This document shows positions 27,677-35,719 of a DNA stretch of 64,000 nt, piece after piece. The stretch is from an uncultured Bacteroidales bacterium. Its GTDB lineage: Bacteria > Bacteroidota > Bacteroidia > Bacteroidales > Paludibacteraceae. The first letter of the stretch is position 1. The number at the start of each line of letters is the position of its first letter. The stretch lies in assembly GCA_944321895.1 (NCBI GenBank), contig CALUNA010000012.1, positions 1 to 64,000 on the forward strand, given 5' to 3'. Made by a program: the position numbers and the translations under genes. A model generated the notes under the pieces. The model did no database searches, was not told where the DNA came from, and saw only the letters and a program-made list of their open reading frames with translations.

Positions 27677-29590
27677 TCAGAGTTTTACCTGTATGCCTGT
27701 TTTGACCCATCGTTGTGGTTGCAATATGCCGCCATAGTCATAATAAGTGCAGTCGGTCAGGTTCGTGGCTTCTGCATAGACGGTGATTTGCTTGTTTGTC
27801 CAGTAAATGCGTCCATCAAGTAGCCAGAAAGGCCGGTAGGCGGTTGTAACGCCGCTGCGGTCGGTATATGTGCCCACACGCGACTGGTAGCTGAGTTGCC
27901 AGCTGGCGCCGAAACCTTTGTATATGCCATGTTCCAGACTGAATACCAGTTTGTGTTTCAGATAATCCAGCGCATATTTCGACATGTATTCGCCGGCATC
28001 TTTGTCCAGATGGCAGAATGAGTAGGAAACGCCGATATTTTTGAGCCAGTATCCGTAGCGGTAGGAAACAGAGGCTTCGCCGCCCATGCCGTCTACACGT
28101 GTGTGGTTCATGCTGCGCCATTGTTCTTCTTCGGGCCGTTTTATCCAGTCGATAATGTTTTCTCCAATGCGGTAATAGGCGGATATTTGCGTCCGTAAGC
28201 CTTTATGTGCCCATTTTGCCCCGATTTCGGTGGTGAGTGCCGTTTCCGGTTTTAGTTCGGGATTGGCAATCTGGGTTGCGCTTTTGTAGTACAGGTCGGT
28301 GTAGGTCGGCAGGCGCAACGAACGGTTTATGTTGGCATACACGTTGCCTTCGCGCGCAAACTGGTAGCCTATGTTGGCCCCGAAACAGAAGTTGTGCTTG
28401 AACATGTTGTTGTAGTTTCCTGATATTCCCAGGGATGCGGCCCAATTCCCGAAATAGAAGGCCTGTTCGGCAAAATAATTCAGGTTCAGCCGGTCTTTCG
28501 AGAACAGGAACATGACGCTGTCTTGTGTGAACGGCACAGGCTTGGGCGTGTCGAGCGAATCGCCGAGCACGTTGCTCAGAATGTGGTCATCACGGACTTC
28601 AATACCGATGGTGCTTTTGCCTATGCGCGAAAAATAGCTTGCTTTCAGATTTGCGCCGAGCGTGCGGTTCAAATGGTAATTGTGGCCGGTGTACCACGCT
28701 GGTGCGGTGCTCAGGTCGTGGATAAGTTCGAAGCGGTCATAGTGCGTGCGAAAATAGGCCGATGCGGCGATGTTCCATTGACCGAAGGTCTTGTCCCAGC
28801 CGACAGAACCCAAAAGGGTTTTTGTGGCTTCAAACTGGTCGGGGTAGGAGAGGGAATAAAAAGCGTTTGCGCCGAATTCTTTCAACTGTCCGCCGAGTTG
28901 TATGTTCCAGCGGCCGCTGCGGCTATCCTCGGTTCGTGCCTGCAAGAAAATGTTTCCGTATTCGTAGCCGGTGTTATAGGTATAGCCGCTGCTTTCGTTG
29001 TAGGATGCGGATGCGCTGATGGTCCAGGTGTCTGCTTTGAATTTGCCGCCAAGGGCGGGATTGAACAGGCCGTATTGTCCGGCAGTGAGTGAAGCGTTGG
29101 CTTGTACGGGCGGGGCATCGGGCTTGCTTTTTCCGGTAATTATGTTGATGGCACCGCTGAATGCCGATAGCCCGAACAGGTTCATGCTTGTTCCTTGCAG
29201 GATTTCTATGCGGTCTATCATGCCCAGCTCGATAGGCAGGTCCAGATTGTGGTGTCCGCTTTGCACATCGGTTATGTTGACACCGTTGAGCAGAATGAGC
29301 ACCTGGTCGAATGTGCCTCCGCGCATGGAAATGTCGGCTTGCGCGCCGTTACTGCCGCGCTGGCGTATGTCTATTCCTGGCAGATAGTCCAGCAGCTCGT
29401 TGATGTTCTGCACGGGCAAGGCTTCTATGTCGTCGCGGGTGAGCGATGTTATGACGCGTAGCGACTCGGAGGCAATTTGTGCCCGTTGGGCGGTTACGGT
29501 AATTTCTTCGATGTCCATTTCTTTTTCTTCGATGGCCAGGACTGGCAAACATGCCAGTCCGATACATAGCGTAAAAATTGTTTTTTTCAT
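27677..29590 (-). CDS. TonB-dependent outer-membrane receptor, BtuB-like
   Basis: 637 residues: signal peptide (IFTLCIGLACLPVLA), TonB box region IEEITVTAQ, plug domain with LPVQNINELLDYLPGIDIRQRG and GAINIITG, then a 22-strand barrel ending in an aromatic-poor KTGIQVKL. It lacks the N-terminal carboxypeptidase-like domain of SusC, so a small substrate such as a cobalamin, siderophore or heme is likely. Its ATG comes only 17 bases after the T-run of an intrinsic terminator (29607-29652), leaving no room for a separate promoter, so expression probably depends on antitermination. Confidence 0.9.
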   Translation of the reverse strand: MKKTIFTLCIGLACLPVLAIEEKEMDIEEITVTAQRAQIASESLRVITSLTRDDIEALPVQNINELLDYLPGIDIRQRGSNGAQADISMRGGTFDQVLILLNGVNITDVQSGHHNLDLPIELGMIDRIEILQGTSMNLFGLSAFSGAINIITGKSKPDAPPVQANASLTAGQYGLFNPALGGKFKADTWTISASASYNESSGYTYNTGYEYGNIFLQARTEDSRSGRWNIQLGGQLKEFGANAFYSLSYPDQFEATKTLLGSVGWDKTFGQWNIAASAYFRTHYDRFELIHDLSTAPAWYTGHNYHLNRTLGANLKASYFSRIGKSTIGIEVRDDHILSNVLGDSLDTPKPVPFTQDSVMFLFSKDRLNLNYFAEQAFYFGNWAASLGISGNYNNMFKHNFCFGANIGYQFAREGNVYANINRSLRLPTYTDLYYKSATQIANPELKPETALTTEIGAKWAHKGLRTQISAYYRIGENIIDWIKRPEEEQWRSMNHTRVDGMGGEASVSYRYGYWLKNIGVSYSFCHLDKDAGEYMSKYALDYLKHKLVFSLEHGIYKGFGASWQLSYQSRVGTYTDRSGVTTAYRPFWLLDGRIYWTNKQITVYAEATNLTDCTYYDYGGILQPQRWVKTGIQVKL

Positions 29591-29981
29591 AAAATAGGAA
29601 TGGGATAAAAAAACGGGACCAGCTGATACGTTGCAGTATCGCCAGTCCCGTTCTTATGGTTGGATAATGTATATCGGCTTGTGCCGCGGTGGCACAAACA
29701 TTGTCTGTTTGCAGTGGCAGAATTTCTACCAATGCCAGCAGGCTTGCTGCATGTTCGGGCCCATTCGGGACAGTGTCATCTGTCGAGGCAGGAACGGATG
29801 CCGCACGGCGGTATTGCCGTTCGGTCTGCTTGCCCGATTTGGCAAGTTCCAGGTCGCAAATGTATGATGCTACGTGCCCGAGCGTTACTTCGCGGTGCAT
29901 GGACCGGAATGCGGCATAGCGTTTCCGCGAGAATGCGCGGAAACGGATGGCCTGGCGGGTATGTAGCTGTTTTTTGAACAT
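29349..29981 (-). CDS. short ORF between murB and the TonB receptor, possible leader protein
   Basis: From ATG at 29981 an unbroken frame encodes FKKQLHTRQAIRFRAFSRKR, YAAFRSMHREVTLGHVASY and about 75 more plausible residues to ILPLQTDNVCATA, then runs through the terminator hairpin and 240 bases into the receptor gene in another frame (nominal 210 residues). The pattern RFRAFSRK.YAAF.S...V.IG resembles, from memory, N-terminal leaders of Bacteroidales BtuB-like receptors, so I think the first ~110 residues are real. The tail past 29650 is probably not. It starts 29 bases after murB. Function unknown; it could be a leader peptide whose translation melts the attenuator. Confidence 0.45.
   Translation of the reverse strand: MFKKQLHTRQAIRFRAFSRKRYAAFRSMHREVTLGHVASYICDLELAKSGKQTERQYRRAASVPASTDDTVPNGPEHAASLLALVEILPLQTDNVCATAAQADIHYPTIRTGLAILQRISWSRFFIPFLFYEKNNFYAMYRTGMFASPGHRRKRNGHRRNYRNRPTGTNCLRVATRHNIAHPRRHRSLARAEHQRAAGLSARNRHTPARQ
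29607..29652 (-). terminator. intrinsic terminator/attenuator in front of the TonB receptor
   Basis: On the minus strand AACGGGAC...GATAC pairs with GTATC...GTCCCGTT (8 + 5 bp around an internal loop) and is followed by TTTTTTT, 17 bases before the receptor ATG. Its position suggests attenuation rather than simple termination. Confidence 0.8.
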
Positions 29982-30010
29982 TTTTTCAGGGCGGCAAAGG
30001 TAATGCTTTT

Positions 30011-31021
30011 TTACAAAAAAATCACTTCCGGGTGCAGTTTTATGCCGAAATGGTTGTACACATCGTTTATGATGCGGTCGGCCAGTGTGGCTATGTCTGT
30101 TCCGCTTGCGCCTCCCGTGTTGATGAGGACGAGCGGTTGTTTGGAATGCACGCCGGCTTTGCCAAGCGTTTTGCCTTTCCATCCGCACTGTTCAATCAGC
30201 CATGCCGCCGGAATTTTTACTTGCCCGTCGGACAGCAGGTAGTGCGGAATGGCCGGATATTGCGCTTGCAGGCGTTCGAAATGAGTTTTAGGAATCACCG
30301 GGTTCATGAAGAAACTGCCGGCGTTGCCGGTTTCGGCAGGGTCGGGCAATTTGGCGCGCCGTATGCCGATGACAGCCTGGCGTACGGCCGACAGCCGGTC
30401 AGGATTGTCCTGCTGTTCCACCGCTTCGCACAAACCTTTGTAATTCAGGTTCAGTTTGGGAATGCGGCTGAGGCGGTAACACACTGCTGTAACGACAAAA
30501 CGCCTCTGCCATTCCGTTTTGAACCGGCTGGTGCGGTAGCCGTATTGCAATTCTTCGTTCCGGAAACGGAAAATCTTGCCGGTACTGATTTCCATGCAGT
30601 TCACTGTTTCAATGATGTCTTTGGCTTCCACTCCATAGGCACCAATGTTTTGCACGGCACTTGCTCCTGTCGTGCCGGGTATCAGCGACAGGTTTTCCGC
30701 CCCGTACAGTTGCTGCCGGACACAGCAGGCAACGAAATCATCCCACACCACGGCGGCATCGGCTTCCATAAGGCAGGAACCGGCATCGGTTTCCAGCACC
30801 CGGAGGCCCTGCATGTCCGGTTTGATAATCCAGCCGTCAAAATCGCGTGTGAACAGCAGGTTGCTGCCGCCACCGATGACCATGTATGGCAACCCCGATG
30901 CCGTTACCTGTCCGCACAGTTCGTGCAATTCTGCCAACGAACCGAATGTGGCAAGGTAGCGTGCCTTGACATCTATTCCGAATGTGTTGTAGGGTAACAG
31001 CGATATGTTTTCCCGTATCAT
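30011..31021 (-). CDS. murB: UDP-N-acetylenolpyruvoylglucosamine reductase
   Basis: 336 residues, type I (E. coli-like) MurB: FAD-binding VIGGGSNLLFT, PGTTGASAVQNIGAYGVEAKD, substrate loop YGYRTSRFK with the Tyr, catalytic NAGSFFMNP (Ser proton donor) and C-terminal AAWLIEQCGWKG. It makes UDP-N-acetylmuramate for peptidoglycan. ribE ends 22 bases upstream, so the two are probably co-transcribed. Confidence 0.96.
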   Translation of the reverse strand: MIRENISLLPYNTFGIDVKARYLATFGSLAELHELCGQVTASGLPYMVIGGGSNLLFTRDFDGWIIKPDMQGLRVLETDAGSCLMEADAAVVWDDFVACCVRQQLYGAENLSLIPGTTGASAVQNIGAYGVEAKDIIETVNCMEISTGKIFRFRNEELQYGYRTSRFKTEWQRRFVVTAVCYRLSRIPKLNLNYKGLCEAVEQQDNPDRLSAVRQAVIGIRRAKLPDPAETGNAGSFFMNPVIPKTHFERLQAQYPAIPHYLLSDGQVKIPAAWLIEQCGWKGKTLGKAGVHSKQPLVLINTGGASGTDIATLADRIINDVYNHFGIKLHPEVIFL

Positions 31022-31043
31022 TTACTTCTGTTTTCAGACGATT

Positions 31044-31643
31044 CTACAACAACACCAGGCGGCTGACGTACTTGCCGATAATGTCAAACTCTAAATTCAC
31101 AACGCTGCCGACCTTGATTTGATGGAAGTTGGTGTGTTCGTGCGTATAGGGGATTATGGCAACCTGGAAACTGTTGCGTGTCGGGTTGCATACCGTCAGG
31201 CTGACGCCGTTTACGGTGATGGAACCTTTGTCCACGGTAAGGTAGCCATGTTTGGCTTTTTCGGCATCAAATTCGTATTCAAACGTGTAATACCAGCTTC
31301 CGTCTGCTTCCTCCACGGCTTTGCATACGGCGGTCTGGTCCACGTGCCCCTGCACGATATGTCCGTCAAGCCGGCCGTTCATCAGCATGCTGCGTTCCAG
31401 ATTTACTTTGCTGCCGATTTGCAGTTGCCCGAGGTTGGTGCGGTCGAGTGTTTCCTTGATGGCGGTTACGGTATATGTATCGTCGGTTTTGCTGACTACA
31501 GTCAGGCAAACACCGTTATGTGACACACTCTGGTCTATTTTCAACTCGTTGACAAAACTGCACGTCATGGTGATATGCAGGTTTTCCTGTTCTTTTTTCA
31601 GCGCGACAACAGTGGCCGCCTCTTCTACGATTCCTGAAAACAT
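31044..31643 (-). CDS. ribE: riboflavin synthase, alpha subunit
   Basis: 199 residues with two lumazine-binding repeats: MFSGIVEEAATV at the start, SVSHNGVCLTVV, MNGRLDGHIVQGHVD, then the second copy's SITVNGVSLTV and IGKYVSRL. It joins two 6,7-dimethyl-8-ribityllumazine molecules into riboflavin. The start at 31643 (MFSGIVEE) is fixed by the family; longer readings are unrelated. First gene of the ribE-murB series. Confidence 0.95.
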   Translation of the reverse strand: MFSGIVEEAATVVALKKEQENLHITMTCSFVNELKIDQSVSHNGVCLTVVSKTDDTYTVTAIKETLDRTNLGQLQIGSKVNLERSMLMNGRLDGHIVQGHVDQTAVCKAVEEADGSWYYTFEYEFDAEKAKHGYLTVDKGSITVNGVSLTVCNPTRNSFQVAIIPYTHEHTNFHQIKVGSVVNLEFDIIGKYVSRLVLL

Positions 31644-31789
31644 AGTTATGAGGTATTTTACGGTTGCAAAAATAGAAAAAATATGGCAATATCCGGTGGC
31701 TGTTTTCCAATGCTTCAGGAAAAACTGATTTAATGATTTCTTATGTACCTCTGGCATACTCTTTGTTACGGTACGTTGTCGGTATAAAA

Positions 31790-32503
31790 ATGAAGATTAT
31801 GAAAAGGATTGGATGCTTGAAATTTTGGTTGCCTGCGTTTGCGGTTATGGCACTCGCTTTTACATCCTGCAATAAATACCAGGATGATTGGATGGATGAT
31901 TTTCAGCCGGGTTCATATATCGCAGTCGGGACAGTACAGCAGGCCGATAACGGCGATGTTTATTTTGTCGAGGATGACAGCACGACTATTTTCCCGAGAA
32001 ACTTTCAGTCCATTTCGGATACTCTGATTGGCAAACGGGTCTGGTTCGAGTTTTATAAATATCTGGATATGAAAGCTGAAGCGGATTATGACATGACTGC
32101 CTATTTGTTCAGTTTCGGGAATTATGTGTTGACCAAACCTTATTTTGTTGTTGAAACGGAAGCCCAGAATGACAGCATAGGCAATGATCCGGCTGTTGTG
32201 AATATTGCTTGGGTAACAGGCAAATATCTGCATGTTGTGGCCAGCTATATGGGTACGGGCGGTAAGCCTCATTATATCAATCTTGTCAAAAACGAGTATA
32301 ATTCCGATGCTGCTGATGATGGAAAAATCCATTTGGAGTTCCGGCACAATGACCGCGATGAGGTTCATTTGCAACGTTTTCTCAGTGTATCATCGTTCGA
32401 TATTTCTGATTACTTTCCTACTGATGGAGAAAGTGTTACGCTATACGTGACCTATCGGCCGGATGAGTATTCCACCCGGAGTTTTGAGGTTACGTTGAAT
32501 TAG
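31790..32503 (+). CDS. NigD-like lipoprotein
   Basis: 237 residues with a lipoprotein signal (FWLPAFAVMALAFTSC, Cys about residue 22) and the NigD-like layout: acidic DDWMDDFQPGSYIAVGTVQQ opening, N-terminal OB-like strand block, then a domain ending in SVTLYVTYRPDEYS. NigD-like proteins are Bacteroidales surface or periplasmic lipoproteins of unsettled role. Alternative start at 31799. Transcribed away from ribE; a shared hairpin terminator separates it from the convergent addB-like gene. Confidence 0.85.
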   Translation: MKIMKRIGCLKFWLPAFAVMALAFTSCNKYQDDWMDDFQPGSYIAVGTVQQADNGDVYFVEDDSTTIFPRNFQSISDTLIGKRVWFEFYKYLDMKAEADYDMTAYLFSFGNYVLTKPYFVVETEAQNDSIGNDPAVVNIAWVTGKYLHVVASYMGTGGKPHYINLVKNEYNSDAADDGKIHLEFRHNDRDEVHLQRFLSVSSFDISDYFPTDGESVTLYVTYRPDEYSTRSFEVTLN

Positions 32504-32524
32504 TCATGTTGTTTTTGTATGTTG

Positions 32525-32560
32525 CGGGAGTATGCTGTGAAGCATGCTCCCGATTTTTTT
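32525..32560. terminator. bidirectional terminator between the lipoprotein and addB-like genes
   Basis: CGGGAG.ATGCT pairs with AGCAT.CTCCCG, followed by ATTTTTTT on the plus strand. It overlaps the last bases of the addB-like stop codon. Confidence 0.85.
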
Positions 32561-35435
32561 AACGGTTGCAGACAGTTAGGAAGGCACAATGTTCGCATGA
32601 ATGGTCGTCTTTACATTGTGTGAATGCCAGGTCCGGATTGAAAATATCTTCCAGCAGTTCGGTGAGCTTTTGCAGGAAATCATCCTGATAGGCTTCAAAA
32701 TCGTTTACGGGTACGGCAGGTTTCCTGCCTTCTTTTTGGCATATCTGTGTCTGGAAATTTTCCGTTGATATGCTTTTTAAATAATATATGTGTGGCGCAA
32801 TCGGTTGTTGAGGATGGTATTGCTCTTTATACAGCCAGGCGTACAGAAATGTTTGCAACGCATATTTGGGCCTTTTCGGTTTGTCATGTTCAAACAGGCT
32901 GTCTATGTTGCGGAAATTGAGGTTACCTTGGCCGGTTTTGTAATCGATAATGCGTATCATGCCGTCCTTGCAGTCCACGCGGTCGATATATCCCCTGATA
33001 TTCACCTTGCGGCCATCGGAAAGGCTGATGGTATTGGTGCATTCGCATTCGGAACGGATATAGGTAAACGGTGTCTTTGTCCTGTCGTATTTGAGCAGCA
33101 GGCGCACGTATTTTCCGATGACATCCGTAATCAGTTTGTCGCGTCCTTCGGGTATGATGGTTTCCCCGCTGTCGTTGGCAAGGTATTCGCGCGTGTAGGC
33201 TTCATTGACAGCACGGTCTATGGTTTGCTCGTTGTTGAGTATCCGTGTCAGTGTCCCTTCTTCAATGATTTTGCTTTCGTATGGCAGATATATTTGTTGC
33301 ATGGTGGCGTGCAGCAGCGTTCCGAACATGTCCGCTTCTATGGCTTCCCGTATTTGCGGTGTTTCATCAATACGTTTGACATAGAGCAGGTAGAATTGCA
33401 GCGGACACTCCAGGTATGTGTTCAATGCACTGGCCGACAAACGGCGCATTCCTTTTTGATCTTGCATCGTGAAGCGCGCAAGCATGGACAACACTTCGGG
33501 TGTTTTCCGTACCTGTATTTCCCTGGATATTTCCGTGGCGGGTTGTTGCGCGATATTGATGATATTCGGCCGGCAACCGTATTGGAACTGCAATTGGTGT
33601 ATGAATCGGCTGGGCTCGCCGTCGTTCAGTCCTTCGGTGCGTGTGTCGTACAAGAAATAGATGTTTTTTGCGCGGTATATGAGCCGGTAAAAATTATAGG
33701 CGAATACGGCGTTTTGCTGTTCTGTGGTTGGCAGACCGAAGCCGCGGCGCAGTTCGTATGGAATGAAGCTGTTCCCTGCCTGGCTTTTGGGAAAAGTACC
33801 TTCGTTCATGGAAGCGATGACAAGGTTGTCGAAATCCAGACCGCGTGTTTCCAGCGTACCCATGATTTGCAGCCCGTTGAGCGGCTCGCCGGTGAAGGGA
33901 ATGTTCACACTTGCAGACAGTTCGTGCAGCAGCATGAACAATGTCTGGACACTGATGTTCCCGGACATGTCCTGCTGTTCCAGTATGTCGCGCGTACGGT
34001 TTACGGTTGCGTAGTATTGATAAATGTAGTTTTTTTCGTTCTTGTCCTCAAAAGGTTGTTGCACCAGGGTTCTCAACAGGGTTTGCACGTATGTTATAGC
34101 GTTTCCGGCTGTTTGTTGTGGGGAGAAAACGGTTTCAAGCAGCGATCCATCGGCAAAATATTCCTGCGGGATATAACTTAAATTATGTTCCACGATACTG
34201 TTTGCCAGACGGTTAGCCTGTTCAGGGCATAAAGCCTGCATGTACGGATGTTGCAGTATTTTCAGCACGCACTTGTGGTAAAAACGTGTTTTCCCGTTTT
34301 TGTCGGTACGGATTTTCTGCTGCAATTCGTACAAGTGTTCCATCAACGCGAAAACGGCGGTGTTTTTCAGCGGATATCCCATGGTTACATTCACCTGGTC
34401 GATATGTGCGGGAATGGCGTGCAGCATGGGCATTAGCAGGTTTTCGTTGGGCAGCACGATGGCGGTACGTGTCCAGTCGGCCTGCTGTCCGGCCGGATGC
34501 AGGATGTGCAGCAGGTTATATATGCAGGTCGTCTGTCCGATATTCGACGGGATGGGAATCAGGTTGATATTGCCGTTGCGGCCGTGCGGGCAGCCATCAT
34601 CTGCGCTTGCGGGCAGTTCCATAAGCGACGGGAAACGTTGCCGGTTTTCGCTGATAAAACGGGATGCCAGGTTTTGCGGGTCGTTGGTTTCGGGTGCTTC
34701 GTTGTCCCAATAGAAATCGGCCTGACCGTTTTTTTGCAGGAATGTCATTAAAGCTGTTTCGCACGGTGTCAGGGCGTTGAAGCCGATAAACACGAACCGT
34801 TTTCCTGCCGTCGCGGTTTCCAGGGTGCCGTTCTTTGCATTTTCCGCAACGCAGCGTTGCAGGCAGCCTTCGTATGCACGTCCTTCGGCAGTCATTTCCT
34901 GTTGCAGGGTCTGGTACACGGGGTAGAGATGTTGCCATGCATGCAGGAACTTGAGGCGGTTTTCGCGCTTCTCGTCTGCGTTGAAACCGTTCCAGAAACG
35001 CTCTATGGCTTCTTTCTGTGCCGGCGTCAGGTAGTCGAAGCTGTTGTCCAGGCGTTTCAGGTCGTTCAGGTTGCCGAACAGCTGTCTGGCCGGTATCAGG
35101 TATTTGTCTATCTCGTCGAAATCGGACAGCAACATGTTTCCCCAATATGCGAATCTGTCGAACGCTTCGTTCGTGCCGGTCTCGGTTTTATAGATGTGGT
35201 ACAGTTTGAACAGCAGGCCCAAATGATCGGCTGGCTGCATGCCCGACAGCATCTCAAAACATTGGTTTATGGTGATGGTTTCCGGCGCAAGAACAGGTCT
35301 TCCTGCTGCCTGTCCCAGATATTTGCGGAAAAAAAGACCCGCACGGCGGTTCGGAAAAACGAATGTAAGGTGCGGCAATTCCGCAGCCTGTTGTTGCATA
35401 AACAGTCGTGCAAGGCGTTTCAGATAAGGTTCCAT
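32559..35435 (-). CDS. AddB-like Fe-S nuclease (PD-(D/E)XK superfamily)
   Basis: 958 residues. The N-terminal half is a helicase-like fold without Walker A (FVFPNRRAGLFFRKYLGQ), as in AddB. The C-terminal nuclease has GYIDRVDCKDGMIRIIDYKTG (Asp...Asp-x-Lys, about residue 828), and four cysteines placed as in AddB/Cas4 iron-sulfur domains: LECPLQF, then CEHCAFLTVC at the end. It would act with an AddA helicase in double-strand-break repair; no addA is in this window. The first ~20 codons and promoter are duplicated at 50232-50487 and, decayed, near 57228. Confidence 0.88.
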   Translation of the reverse strand: MEPYLKRLARLFMQQQAAELPHLTFVFPNRRAGLFFRKYLGQAAGRPVLAPETITINQCFEMLSGMQPADHLGLLFKLYHIYKTETGTNEAFDRFAYWGNMLLSDFDEIDKYLIPARQLFGNLNDLKRLDNSFDYLTPAQKEAIERFWNGFNADEKRENRLKFLHAWQHLYPVYQTLQQEMTAEGRAYEGCLQRCVAENAKNGTLETATAGKRFVFIGFNALTPCETALMTFLQKNGQADFYWDNEAPETNDPQNLASRFISENRQRFPSLMELPASADDGCPHGRNGNINLIPIPSNIGQTTCIYNLLHILHPAGQQADWTRTAIVLPNENLLMPMLHAIPAHIDQVNVTMGYPLKNTAVFALMEHLYELQQKIRTDKNGKTRFYHKCVLKILQHPYMQALCPEQANRLANSIVEHNLSYIPQEYFADGSLLETVFSPQQTAGNAITYVQTLLRTLVQQPFEDKNEKNYIYQYYATVNRTRDILEQQDMSGNISVQTLFMLLHELSASVNIPFTGEPLNGLQIMGTLETRGLDFDNLVIASMNEGTFPKSQAGNSFIPYELRRGFGLPTTEQQNAVFAYNFYRLIYRAKNIYFLYDTRTEGLNDGEPSRFIHQLQFQYGCRPNIINIAQQPATEISREIQVRKTPEVLSMLARFTMQDQKGMRRLSASALNTYLECPLQFYLLYVKRIDETPQIREAIEADMFGTLLHATMQQIYLPYESKIIEEGTLTRILNNEQTIDRAVNEAYTREYLANDSGETIIPEGRDKLITDVIGKYVRLLLKYDRTKTPFTYIRSECECTNTISLSDGRKVNIRGYIDRVDCKDGMIRIIDYKTGQGNLNFRNIDSLFEHDKPKRPKYALQTFLYAWLYKEQYHPQQPIAPHIYYLKSISTENFQTQICQKEGRKPAVPVNDFEAYQDDFLQKLTELLEDIFNPDLAFTQCKDDHSCEHCAFLTVCNR

Positions 35436-35463
35436 ACTTCCGGCATTTGCAAATTCACATTTG

Positions 35464-35471
35464 CAAATGTA
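35464..35471 (-). promoter_or_regulatory. -7 box of the addB-like gene
   Basis: Minus-strand TACATTTG matches TAnnTTTG 29 bases before the ATG. The same box is kept in the second repeat copy at 50326-50333, where it no longer faces a whole gene. Confidence 0.55.
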
Positions 35472-35556
35472 CGTGTTTTTTTGTGTTTGTCATAGAAAGG
35501 GTGGGGGATTGTTTTGTAAATTTGGCATAGTTATGGTCTGAATTAGGCTGATTCAT

Positions 35557-35597
35557 AAAAAACAGGATTTAGTCATAAAAGTTACAACTGAATCCTG
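35557..35597 (-). terminator. minus-strand terminator at the end of the unit A operon
   Basis: CAGGATTCAGT (minus strand) pairs with ACTAAATCCTG, then TTTTTT. It closes the channel-containing operon just before the addB-like promoter. Confidence 0.8.
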
Positions 35598-35627
35598 CTT
35601 CCATTTATCCGAATTTTTGGACAGTGG

Positions 35628-35708
35628 TTATATAAAACTAAGGTCTGCCAATAATTCCTTTGTTTGGTTCAGCTTGTCCAATAGTTTCTTTTTGTCAAAT
35701 ATTCCCAT
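35628..35708 (-). CDS. 26-residue ORF cut off at the repeat boundary
   Basis: ATG at 35708 encodes MGIFDKKKLLDKLNQTKELL plus six residues and stops at 35628-35630, one base outside repeat R1. It follows the ion-channel stop by 11 bases. The amphipathic, charged start looks like the beginning of a longer protein whose remainder was replaced when the addB repeat was joined on; a genuine 26-residue product is possible but less likely. Confidence 0.4.
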   Translation of the reverse strand: MGIFDKKKLLDKLNQTKELLADLSFI

Positions 35709-35719
35709 ATCTTTTTTCT

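Larger units (their letters stand above)
35370..35626. repeat. direct repeat R1: addB 5' end, promoter and terminator
   Basis: This 257-base segment (from GTGCGGCAATTCCGCAGCC to GGACAGTG) is nearly identical, in the same orientation, to 50232-50487 about 14.9 kb away. It holds the first ~20 addB codons, the -7 box and a minus-strand terminator. Similarity begins and ends abruptly, marking the left edge of unit A. Confidence 0.92.

Noticed and set aside
29620-29980. Cobalamin riboswitch before the BtuB-like receptor
   Set aside because: Only scattered resemblances (CCACTG, CTGTCCCG) were found; the B12 box and its order of helices are not present in the right direction. The terminator is real, the aptamer is not supported.
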